Source: Saccharopolyspora shandongensis (GTDB lineage: Bacteria; Actinomycetota; Actinomycetes; Mycobacteriales; Pseudonocardiaceae). From it: DNA of 64,000 nt. A model generated the notes under the pieces. It was not told where the DNA came from, ran no database searches, and saw only the letters and a list, made by a program, of their open reading frames with translations. Positions 45,041 through 52,842 of the stretch are shown here, piece after piece; position 1 is the first letter of the stretch; every line of letters begins with the position of its first letter. The position numbers and the translations under genes are program-made. Where the stretch lies: the NCBI RefSeq assembly GCF_900106995.1, contig NZ_FNOK01000045.1, forward strand, positions 1-64,000, read 5' to 3'.

Positions 45041-45616
45041 TCACTCCGCTGATCTGGGGTTTTTGCGCTGGTTGGCCCTGAAGCGCGCTTTCTTCTGACG
45101 ATTCCCGCACGTGTTCATGTCACACCATTTGCGGGTGCGACTTTGGCTGGTGTCGAAGAAGGCGGCTTGGCAGGTTGGTGATGCGCACAGGGCCAATTTT
45201 CCGTCTCGTTCGCCTGCGATGATGCTGATCGCGTCGGCGGCGATCACGCTGAGGGCATCCTCCACGCAGGAAGCCGAGCTGAGCCGCCATCGCCGCTTGC
45301 CCTCGGGCGTCAGGATAGCCGCGGCCCGACCCTGAGCGCTGCAGTCATTGATGACTTGGACAGCGGACGCAGGGAGAGCGTCCTGGATCGCGGCCGCTGT
45401 CGCGGCGGCGTGAATCGACTCCCTCAGTTCCCGGGCGAGGTCGAGCTGGGCAGTGGTGCAGGAGTCCACGGCGAGGCCGCTCACTGCCAGCCAGTCGATG
45501 AGTCGGTGCGGCGTGGGAATGCGCTCCACAGCGTCGCCACGACGCTCCGTCAGTGTCGCCGTGAAGCTGGTCGCTAGCACGTTACCGAGGCGAAAGTCGG
45601 GGAACTCGGCACGCAT
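45041..45616 (-). CDS. CGNR zinc-finger transcription regulator
   Basis: A 191-aa protein with an ABATE-type N-terminal domain (FRLGNVLATSFTATLTERRG, PTPHRLIDWLAVSGL, ELRESIHAAATAAAI). The C-terminal CGNR zinc finger is CASPTCQAAFFDTSQSRTRK then WCDMNTCGNRQKKARFR, with four cysteines and the CGNR sequence itself. The fold suggests a ligand-responsive DNA-binding regulator. It is divergent from the epoxide hydrolase with only 82 bp between the starts, which contain two near-identical 31-bp repeats. Control of the hydrolase and of its own gene is likely. Confidence 0.85.
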   Translation of the reverse strand: MRAEFPDFRLGNVLATSFTATLTERRGDAVERIPTPHRLIDWLAVSGLAVDSCTTAQLDLARELRESIHAAATAAAIQDALPASAVQVINDCSAQGRAAAILTPEGKRRWRLSSASCVEDALSVIAADAISIIAGERDGKLALCASPTCQAAFFDTSQSRTRKWCDMNTCGNRQKKARFRANQRKNPRSAE

Positions 45617-45624
45617 GGAACCAC

Positions 45625-45697
45625 CTTAGCAGGTTGCACGAAGGCAAGGAGGTCTGCTAGAACCGTCTAAGCCGGTTCCACGATGGCCAGGAGGTCT
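45625..45697. repeat. Two 31-bp direct repeats spaced 42 bp
   Basis: 45625-45655 and 45667-45697 match at 26 of 31 positions (shared core AG(C)xGGTTxCACGAxGGCxAGGAGGTCT). The 42-bp period is four helical turns. The second copy includes the AGGAGG ribosome site of the hydrolase. This is a candidate operator pair for the CGNR protein. Confidence 0.7.
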
Positions 45698-45698
45698 C

Positions 45699-46871
45699 AT
45701 GCCCCGTCTGACCAGCGACGTGCAAGCATTTGAAGCCCGCGCAACTGACGCTGACCTCGACGATCTGCGCGCGCGACTGGCCGCCGCGCGGCTGCCGGAG
45801 GCTGAGACGGTCTATCGCGCCGCGCCCGACCCTCGCCGATGGGAACAGGGCGTTCCTCTCGCCGACCTCGTCGATGTCGTGAACTACTGGCGCACCGGGT
45901 ACAACTGGCGGTCGTTCGAAGAGCGCCTCAACCGCATCGGCCAGTTCCGCACGACCATTGATGATCTGGGAATCCACTTCTTGCACCGCCGATCCGCGCG
46001 CGCAGATGCCACTCCGCTGATCTTGACGCACGGCTGGCCGGGCAGCATTGCTGAGTTCATCGATGTAGTAGACGAGCTAGCAGATCCGAAAGATGCAGAC
46101 GCGCCGGCGTTCCACGTCGTGGTCCCGTCGCTACCAGGCTTTGGTTACAGCGACAAGCCGGCCACCACCGGGTGGGGAACCGAAAAGATCGCGGCCGCAT
46201 GGGTGGAACTGATGGGAAGGCTCGGCTACAGCAAGTTCGCAGCCCACGGCGGCGACTGGGGAGGTAATATCACCACGGTTCTCGGCGGCAGGTTCCCGGC
46301 GCACGTTCTCGGCATCCACACAACGTTCGCGGAGGGACCGCCCGGGTTGACAACGGACGGGCTGACGGCGGTCGAGCGCAAGTGGGCCGAGGAAACCCGC
46401 GATTTCTGGCGCCACCGCGCGGCGTACGCGAAGCAGCAGGCGACCCGACCGCAGACCATCGGCTATTCGCTCGTCGACTCACCGGTCGGGCTTCTTGCCT
46501 GGATCCTTGACAAGTTCGCCGAGTGGACAGACACCGAAGATAGCCCGTTCGAGACGATTTCCAGAGACCGCGTTCTTGACGACGTCACCCTGTATTGGCT
46601 GACGCGGACCGGCGCATCGTCGGCCCGCATCTACTACGAAAGCCACAACTCGCTGGATCCCGAACTCCGGGTCGACGTCCCGGCAGCGATCAGCATGTAT
46701 CCCCGCGACATCGAGAAGTGTCCGCGCGCCTGGGCACAGGAGCGGTACCGGCAGATCGTCCGATGGAGGTCTCCCGAAATCGGGGGACATTTCCCGTCGC
46801 TGGAGGTTCCCGAGTATTTCGTCAAAGATCTGCAAGAGGGCCTCGCGGCAGTGCTGGCCGCTAATCGGTGA
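45699..46871 (+). CDS. Epoxide hydrolase (EPHN type)
   Basis: A 390-aa alpha/beta hydrolase starting at ATG 45699. The N-terminal EPHN domain (FEARATDADLDDLRARLAAA, RWEQGVPLADLVDVVNYWRT) is followed by the oxyanion motif HGWPGS, the nucleophile Asp186 in AAHGGDWGGNITT and the base His364 in GGHFPSLEVPEYF. It resembles microsomal/juvenile-hormone-type epoxide hydrolases of soil actinomycetes. It opens epoxides to diols in the cytoplasm. It is divergent from the CGNR regulator. The natural substrate is not shown by context. Confidence 0.9.
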   Translation: MPRLTSDVQAFEARATDADLDDLRARLAAARLPEAETVYRAAPDPRRWEQGVPLADLVDVVNYWRTGYNWRSFEERLNRIGQFRTTIDDLGIHFLHRRSARADATPLILTHGWPGSIAEFIDVVDELADPKDADAPAFHVVVPSLPGFGYSDKPATTGWGTEKIAAAWVELMGRLGYSKFAAHGGDWGGNITTVLGGRFPAHVLGIHTTFAEGPPGLTTDGLTAVERKWAEETRDFWRHRAAYAKQQATRPQTIGYSLVDSPVGLLAWILDKFAEWTDTEDSPFETISRDRVLDDVTLYWLTRTGASSARIYYESHNSLDPELRVDVPAAISMYPRDIEKCPRAWAQERYRQIVRWRSPEIGGHFPSLEVPEYFVKDLQEGLAAVLAANR

Positions 46872-47248
46872 ACGCGGCTGGGTGCCGGCGCTCGATCACC
46901 GCCTGATCCGGCTCAAGGCGTTGCCCGACGGCTTCCAGACCGAGTTCGTCGAGACGGCAGAACGTGGTCGGACAGGGCGCGGCGAAGATGGCGTGGAGCA
47001 TGTCGAGATCTTTCGGATGGCAGACCTCGACGCCTAGCCGCCAACACCCCCGACTACACCCTCAACTGCGAAGAGCCTTTGCGGCACATTGTGGATCTTG
47101 CCGGATCGCTTCGGTGGTCGACTCATCGTCGTGACCATGCCGCGACGATACGGCGGATCGTCGTCGACCTAATTGATCATTGCGGACGGGCCTTGGTCAG
47201 CGTCCTCGACATGGTCGAGGCGATCGCCCCGCCCTGGCGGGTCCGGGT
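46872..47248. other. Intergenic scar, no supported gene
   Basis: A short plus-strand stretch after the hydrolase (RLIRLKALPDGFQTEFVETA in one frame) looks like a gene fragment, but I cannot place it in a family. The remainder shows nothing recognisable. Confidence 0.4.
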
Positions 47249-48697
47249 TTAGGCGACGGGACTGGTGCTACGGCTCGACTGGCCGGTGAGGTTCTCCGGG
47301 CGCAGCAAGTCGTCCAGCTGATGTCGGTCCAGTTGGCCGTGTCGCAACACGAGGTCGTACACGCTCTCCCCGGATTCCAGGGCTTGTTGCGCGATCCTGG
47401 TCGCCACGTCGTATCCGAGGATGGGATTCAAGACCGTGACTAGGCCGATCGAGTATTCGACCGTTCGGCGGAGATGTTCGCGATTGGCGCTAATGCCGCA
47501 TATGCAGCGATCGGCCAGTGTTTGGCAGGCGACGGCGAGATGTTCGATGCTCTGGAAGAGGCTGTGCATGATGATCGGTTCGAATGCGTTGAGCTGCAGC
47601 TGGCCACCTTCGGCAGCGAGGCTGATGGTGACGTCGTTTCCGATGACCTCGTAGGCGATCTGGTTGACGACTTCGGGGATTACCGGGTTCACCTTGCCGG
47701 GCATGATGCTGGACCCGGCCTGGACCGGTGGCAGGCTGATCTCGGTGAGTCCGGCGCGTGGACCGGACGACAGCAGTCGAAGGTCGTTGCAGATTTTGGA
47801 GAGCTTGACCGAGACTCGCTTGAGCACACCGGAGAGCTGGACGAAGGCGCCGGCGTCTTGTGTTGCCTCGACCAGGTCGGCCGCAGTCACGAGATCGATC
47901 CCGGTGGCGGCGGCCAAGTGGTCACGTACCCGACGGGCATATTCCGGAGGGGCCGTGATGCCAGTCCCGATCGCAGTTGCGCCCAGGTTGATTTCCCGAA
48001 TCAGCGTGCGAGCCTCGGCTACCCGGTCGATGTCCTCGCTGAGCATGACCGCGTACGTTGCGAACTCCTGGCCCAAGGTCATCGGCACGGCGTCCTGCAG
48101 TTGGGTGCGCCCCATCTTGAGCACGTCGGCGAACTCATCAGCCTTGTCCGCGAAGGCTTGCCGTAGGACGGTCATGCTGTCAAGCAGTCGCCCGATCGCG
48201 AAGTAGGCTGCCACCTTGATCGCGGTGGGGTACACGTCGTTGGTGCTTTGGCTTCGGTTCACGTCCTCGAGGGGATGCAGGTACGCGTACTCCCCGCGCT
48301 GATGCCCTAGCTTTTCCAGCGCGCGGTTGGCAATGACCTCATTGGCGTTCATGTTTGTGGAGGTTCCCGCGCCGCCCTGGATGACGTCGACCACGAACTG
48401 GTCGTGGAACTGGCCGGTCCGGATCTCGTCACAGGCGTCGCTGATCGCCTTGGCCTTATCAGCGGCAAGCACACCGAGGTCGGAGTTAGCGCGAGCCGCG
48501 GCCTGCTTGACGCATGCGAGCGCGACCACCAGATCTGGGTAAGTCGAGATCGGAATGCGGCTGATGGCAAAGTTCTCGCACGCTCGCAGCGTGTGCACGC
48601 CCCAGTACGCCGATGCCGGTACGGCGCGGTCGCCGATCAGGTCGTGTTCGAGTCGGGTGGCACCGGTCTCGGATCGCGAGGGGTCGAGGGCGGTCAC
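47249..48697 (-). CDS. aspA: Aspartate ammonia-lyase family enzyme
   Basis: A 482-aa member of the aspartase/fumarase superfamily starting at GTG 48697 (GGAGG 5 nt upstream). It has the three conserved regions: GGAGTSTNMNANEVIANRAL, SQSTNDVYPTAIKVA and the mobile signature loop AGSSIMPGKVNPVIPEVVNQ with the catalytic serine. The start of the protein (RLEHDLIGDRAVPASAYWGV) matches AspA better than FumC. It would release fumarate and ammonia from aspartate or an N-substituted aspartate. It follows the ureohydrolase gene by 29 bp in one operon, which suggests it uses that enzyme's product. Confidence 0.85.
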   Translation of the reverse strand: MTALDPSRSETGATRLEHDLIGDRAVPASAYWGVHTLRACENFAISRIPISTYPDLVVALACVKQAAARANSDLGVLAADKAKAISDACDEIRTGQFHDQFVVDVIQGGAGTSTNMNANEVIANRALEKLGHQRGEYAYLHPLEDVNRSQSTNDVYPTAIKVAAYFAIGRLLDSMTVLRQAFADKADEFADVLKMGRTQLQDAVPMTLGQEFATYAVMLSEDIDRVAEARTLIREINLGATAIGTGITAPPEYARRVRDHLAAATGIDLVTAADLVEATQDAGAFVQLSGVLKRVSVKLSKICNDLRLLSSGPRAGLTEISLPPVQAGSSIMPGKVNPVIPEVVNQIAYEVIGNDVTISLAAEGGQLQLNAFEPIIMHSLFQSIEHLAVACQTLADRCICGISANREHLRRTVEYSIGLVTVLNPILGYDVATRIAQQALESGESVYDLVLRHGQLDRHQLDDLLRPENLTGQSSRSTSPVA

Positions 48698-48726
48698 GGG
48701 AACCTCCAGGGTTGGTGGCAGCGGCC

Positions 48727-49728
48727 TCAGCGAGCCAGCGGTTCTTCGTGCGTTCGGTCGTTGCGCTGCAGGTATGGCGCACTGTCGGCGACCCGTGCCA
48801 TGAACTCCAAAGCGAGTTGAGCCCCGAGTAGCGACGTGTTGTTGGAACGTACGTCGATCATCGGGTTTATCTCGACGATGTCGAATCCGATGACGTTGGT
48901 GTGCCGGGCGATCGCAAAGAGGGTCTGCTTGAGCTCCTCGTAGGCGAACCCATCAGGTTCGGCAGACGCGCAGCCCGGAACGAGCGGCATATCCAGCACA
49001 TCGATGTCCATGCTGACGTAAACCGCGGCACCGGACGGAATCTTGTCCAGCACCCGCTCCATACCGTGCCTCCGGAACTGCTTCATCGTGATCACGTCGT
49101 TGCCGTTGCGCTTGGCGTCTGACAGGTCGTCCTGGCTCATCCGCATGCTCCGCATCCCGACCTGAACCATCTGACCGACGTGCGGCAGTGACGACATCTT
49201 CCGGATGGGGCTGCCGTTGCCGTACTCGGCGCCGTGCACGAACGGGCGGAAGTCGAGGTGCGCATCGAAATGCAGCAGGACGACCGGCTGCTCATACGCC
49301 CGGACCACCCCCCAGGAGATCGCGTGGTCACCACCGAACACCACGGGCAGCGCGCCGGCATCGAGGATCTTGCGCACAGACCGCGTGACGTTGTTCATGG
49401 TCTGCTCGGGGTTGGTGTACACGACATCGACATCGCCGCAGTCGACGATTCGGTTGTTCTTGGTCTCGTGGACCAAGTAGCGGCGGTCCTCGTCGAGATC
49501 GTAGTAACCGCCATGCCGCTGGGTCGGACCGTACTCGGCATAACGCACCGACATCTCCCGGATCTGGCGCGGTGCCATGCGTGCTCCGGGGTACCACGGT
49601 GATCCCTCATCGCTGGGCACGCCCAGGATCGCGATATCGGCGTCGAGTTCGTCGAGGTCGGTAGCGATCGGAGCGCGCAGGTAAGAAGGGATGCCGACGA
49701 ATGGCAGGTTGAGCTTGGGCTCGGACAT
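48727..49728 (-). CDS. Ureohydrolase (agmatinase/guanidino-acid hydrolase family)
   Basis: A 333-aa binuclear manganese hydrolase. Metal ligands are visible: His135 (FGGDHA), Asp155, His157 and Asp159 (LLHFDAHLDF), and Asp241 and Asp243 (SMDIDVLD). The substrate loop after the last ligands is unusual, PLVPGCASAEPDGFAYEE in place of the common PGTGTPEPGG, so agmatine is not a safe call. It cleaves urea from a guanidino compound. Between a transporter gene and an aspartase gene, a guanidino dicarboxylate such as guanidinosuccinate is an attractive candidate (inference). Confidence 0.82.
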   Translation of the reverse strand: MSEPKLNLPFVGIPSYLRAPIATDLDELDADIAILGVPSDEGSPWYPGARMAPRQIREMSVRYAEYGPTQRHGGYYDLDEDRRYLVHETKNNRIVDCGDVDVVYTNPEQTMNNVTRSVRKILDAGALPVVFGGDHAISWGVVRAYEQPVVLLHFDAHLDFRPFVHGAEYGNGSPIRKMSSLPHVGQMVQVGMRSMRMSQDDLSDAKRNGNDVITMKQFRRHGMERVLDKIPSGAAVYVSMDIDVLDMPLVPGCASAEPDGFAYEELKQTLFAIARHTNVIGFDIVEINPMIDVRSNNTSLLGAQLALEFMARVADSAPYLQRNDRTHEEPLAR

Positions 49729-49771
49729 GCTTGATATTCCTTAGATTGTCGAGTGGATTAGTTGCTGATGG

Positions 49772-51115
49772 TCAGGGCGCTGTTGCCGTAGTAGAGCTTT
49801 TGACCTCGAGCGGCGCGATCTCGCCGACGACGAAGATGTACACAAGGCAGCCGAGCAGCGCGACCGCACCAGCGACGATCAGTCCGATGACGAACGACCC
49901 GGTCGATCCGTAGATCAGCCCGATCAGGACGGGACTCACGACCCCGGCCAGGTTGGACACCGCGTTCTGGATGCCTTGGATCGAGGACGCCCACGAGCGA
50001 GCAGCTCGTGGTGCGATATCCGCTGGCAGCGTGACGATGCTCGACGTCGCGAAGGTGACACCCCCGAATGACACGGAGAGCAGCAGAAGCGCCACCGTGC
50101 TGCTCTCCACCACGGCTGCGAGGCCGATCAGCGAAGACACGAGCATTCCCCCGACAATGCAGGACTTACGGGCGAAGGTCAGCGAGTGCCCGCGACGCAC
50201 GAGTGCGTCCGATGCCCAGCCGCCGACGAAGTTCCCGATGAAAGCCACGATCGCAGGAACTGTGCCGAGCAAGCCCAGTTTGAGGAGCGAGAACCCGCGT
50301 TCATCAACCAGGTACGAGGGGAACCACGTGATGAAGAAGTAGATGACGAAGGACTGGCAGGAGAACCCGAGCGCCATTCCCCACACCGTGCGGTAGCGGA
50401 AGAGGTCGCGCCAGCGTAGTTGCGGCGCGTTCTGGTCAGGATCGGTGTCGGCGGCCGTGTGCTGGAACTGCCCGGCCTCGATGTGGGCCAACTCGGCGGC
50501 GTTCACTTTGGGGTGCCGGCGCGGGTCGCGGTACATCTTCAGCCAGAACGCGACCCAGATCAATCCCAGCAGGCCGGTCACGAGAAACGAGCCACGCCAG
50601 CCCAGCCACGCGATCAACGCCGTGACCAGAGGTGTCGCGAGCAATGTGCCGCCGCGCGCACCGCTGTCGTAGATACCGGATGCCGTGCCGCGCTCGTGGC
50701 TGGGGAACCACCGCTCGACCAACTTCGTGCACGCGGGGAAGGCGGCGGCCTCACCAACTCCGAGCATCATCCGGAGTCCGATGAGCGAACCCGCACCGCG
50801 GACGAACATGGTCGCCGCCGTGCACACGGACCACCATGCCACGGCTGCGGCGTACATGATCCGACTGCCGAATCGGTCGACCATCCATCCCATCGGGATC
50901 TGGAAAAGGGAGTAGGTCCAGAAGAAGGAGCCCAAGATCAACCCGGTCAGCGCGGGATCGATGTTCAGTTCCTTGGTCATGTACGGCATGGCGACCGACA
51001 AGTTCGCCCTGTCGACGTAAGCAATGGTCAAACCGGCGAATGCCAGCCACGCCATCACCCATCTGACTCGTGTGCGCCGCTGGCTTCGTTGCTCCGCGGC
51101 CGCTTTCGCAGTCAT
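49772..51115 (-). CDS. MFS transporter (anion:cation symporter type)
   Basis: A 447-aa, 12-helix protein from the ATG at 51115 (GAAGGG upstream); an earlier in-frame start at 51250 would add 45 non-family residues. The ACS-family pattern is clear: LAFAGLTIAYVDRANLSVAM, PMGWMVDRFGSRIMYAAAVA, MMLGVGEAAAFPACTKLVER and ERGTASGIYDSGARGGTL. Relatives take up organic anions such as hexuronates, phthalate and glucarate. It is first in the operon with the ureohydrolase and aspartase, so it should import their substrate. The bidirectional promoter region contains the 51270 palindrome. Confidence 0.88.
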   Translation of the reverse strand: MTAKAAAEQRSQRRTRVRWVMAWLAFAGLTIAYVDRANLSVAMPYMTKELNIDPALTGLILGSFFWTYSLFQIPMGWMVDRFGSRIMYAAAVAWWSVCTAATMFVRGAGSLIGLRMMLGVGEAAAFPACTKLVERWFPSHERGTASGIYDSGARGGTLLATPLVTALIAWLGWRGSFLVTGLLGLIWVAFWLKMYRDPRRHPKVNAAELAHIEAGQFQHTAADTDPDQNAPQLRWRDLFRYRTVWGMALGFSCQSFVIYFFITWFPSYLVDERGFSLLKLGLLGTVPAIVAFIGNFVGGWASDALVRRGHSLTFARKSCIVGGMLVSSLIGLAAVVESSTVALLLLSVSFGGVTFATSSIVTLPADIAPRAARSWASSIQGIQNAVSNLAGVVSPVLIGLIYGSTGSFVIGLIVAGAVALLGCLVYIFVVGEIAPLEVKSSTTATAP

Positions 51116-51269
51116 GTTCGATTGCCCTTCGCGCTCAGCAGACAAGGGACACCTCGGGGTCTCCGGGAGGTCGGCGGTTAATCCAGCTTCGAGGCTCGTA
51201 GGCCGTGGGGTCATCGACCGATCGCCGGCGACTGGAGCGCCACGCAGCAAGAGTGCATCTTCGGCAGAT

Positions 51270-51289
51270 GCCTGTCAATATTGACAGGC
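51270..51289. promoter_or_regulatory. Perfect 20-bp palindrome, probable operator
   Basis: GCCTGTCAATATTGACAGGC is a perfect palindrome in the 277-bp gap between the MFS gene and the FCD regulator gene. GntR/FadR-type dimers bind such sites. It most likely controls both directions. Confidence 0.75.
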
Positions 51290-51392
51290 CACTGTCGTTA
51301 GTGATCGCGATGCGGAAGATTTGACAGAACGAGGCCGATCGCTCGATCATGTGGGCACGAGACTTCTGCCTACGAAGGAGCACGACCGACCC

Positions 51393-52154
51393 ATGCCGCG
51401 CTGGCTAGACGACGGAGTGGCCGACGCGATCCTGACCGCCATCGACGAAGCCGACGGACCGGTCGGGGCACGACAGGTCCGCATCGGACTCGCCGGACGG
51501 GGGCACCAACTCTCGGAGTCGAGCATCGCCCGCCGGCTACGGGATCTCGATGCCCAAGGCCTCACCCAACCGGTCGGGTCTAAAGGTCGGACTGTGACCG
51601 CCCGCGGCGCGGAAGTCGTTCGTCGTTCCCGCCGCACCGCCAGTGGAGCCGACCTTGCGGCCGCCACCGAGATCAAAACAGCCGAGGATCTACTGAACCT
51701 GCTCAGGGCACGCCGAGCAATCGAGCCGGAAGCCCTGCGCGACGCCACCCGGAACACCACGCCAGCTCACGTCGAGCAGTTGCGCGGGATCGTTGAAGCA
51801 CATCGTCAACAGCTGGCAGCCAGCGAGGCAGTCCCTCGCGATGTCGCGCTGCGCTTTCATCGTGAGGCGACGACACCAACGCAGAACCCGCTCGTGCAAG
51901 CGATGCTGAGAATCGTCCTCGACAACACCCTCGATCGCGTCGAAGAAGCACTCGACGTCATCCTTGAAGCCCACCACCACGCTGACATCAGCGTCTCCGA
52001 GCACGAGGCAATAGTCGATGCCATCGCAGACGGCGACGAAGAACGTGCAAGCGAGCTGATGCGCGCGCACCTCGACCGACTACTCAACGAGGTGGAGAAG
52101 TTCCTCGTCATGCACGACTCAGGCCTGGTCGAACGCATGCTCCGGCGCCGCTGA
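51393..52154 (+). CDS. FCD-domain regulator with atypical winged helix
   Basis: A 253-aa protein from the ATG at 51393 (GAAGGAG about 12 nt upstream); a TTG at 51321 is an alternative. The C-terminal two-thirds are an all-helical FCD domain (LLNLLRARRAIEPEALRDAT, FHREATTPTQNPLVQAMLRI, HEAIVDAIADGDEERASELM, RAHLDRLL), as in FadR-subfamily GntR proteins. The N-terminal 70 residues (ADAILTAIDEADGPVGARQV, ESSIARRLRDLDAQGLTQPV, GSKGRTVTARG) do not look like a GntR helix-turn-helix. They resemble the NrpR/RNase R-type winged helix (HTH_12). It is likely repressed or induced by the guanidino or dicarboxylate substrate of the divergent operon. Confidence 0.82.
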   Translation: MPRWLDDGVADAILTAIDEADGPVGARQVRIGLAGRGHQLSESSIARRLRDLDAQGLTQPVGSKGRTVTARGAEVVRRSRRTASGADLAAATEIKTAEDLLNLLRARRAIEPEALRDATRNTTPAHVEQLRGIVEAHRQQLAASEAVPRDVALRFHREATTPTQNPLVQAMLRIVLDNTLDRVEEALDVILEAHHHADISVSEHEAIVDAIADGDEERASELMRAHLDRLLNEVEKFLVMHDSGLVERMLRRR

Positions 52155-52226
52155 ACCAAGAACTCCGATCGGCACCTCCGTTACGTTTTCGGCTCTGATC
52201 AAGAATCCTGATCGGTGTCAAGCCCC

Positions 52227-52750
52227 TCAAACCGTAGAGACCTGAGTTGTGGGGATCTTGAGGTTTGTGATCGCGTCGCGCGCTGCGGCGGGTCTCGATC
52301 CAGGACACGATCGCCAGATGCAGTTCCTCGCGGGTGCGCCACCGCCTGGTGTCGAGAACGTTCTTTTGCAGCAAGGAAAGAGCGATTCCATCGCGGCGTT
52401 GTCCCCACACGCGCCGACCCTGCCCATGGATCCGGCCAGCTGGTGGCGGCGCAGTAGTCGCCGGAACTTCTTCGACCGGAACTGGCTACCGCGATCCGAG
52501 CGGACGATCATGCCGCGCGGGTTCCGGAGTGCGATGGCGTTGCGTAACGCCGCGACGGCGAGTGAGGACTTCATCCGGTGGCTGATCGAGTAGCCGACGA
52601 TGCGGTTGGAGTAGCAGTTCTTGACCGCACACAAGGGATCCGGGTTTTTCACGGAGGTCGCGAGTATCCCGATGGGCGTGTCGTGCGGTATCGCCAAGAT
52701 CAGGTACTGGCCGGCGTGACATCACCTCGGGTGGCCGCTGTCCACGGCGG
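52227..52750 (-). pseudogene. IS3-family transposase (orfB) remnant
   Basis: Minus frames read DPLCAVKNCYSNRIVGYSIS, LAVAALRNAIALRNPRGMIV, SDRGSQFRSKKFRRLLRRHQ (second Asp) and SMGRVGACGDNAAMESLFPC (Glu). This is the C-terminal half of an IS3 orfB. The end is shifted and decays after the Glu motif, and the N-terminal half and orfA are missing. Confidence 0.82.
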
Positions 52751-52842
52751 GCGGGCTTCTTCATGTGGCGAATGCGTGCCTTGGCGGAACTCCGCCATCG
52801 TCAGCCGATCATCCGGCCGGATCGCGATGTTAGAACACCCGC

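Noticed and set aside
48727-49728. Naming the ureohydrolase speB/agmatinase
   Set aside because: The substrate loop differs from agmatinase and no polyamine genes are nearby; only the family can be claimed.
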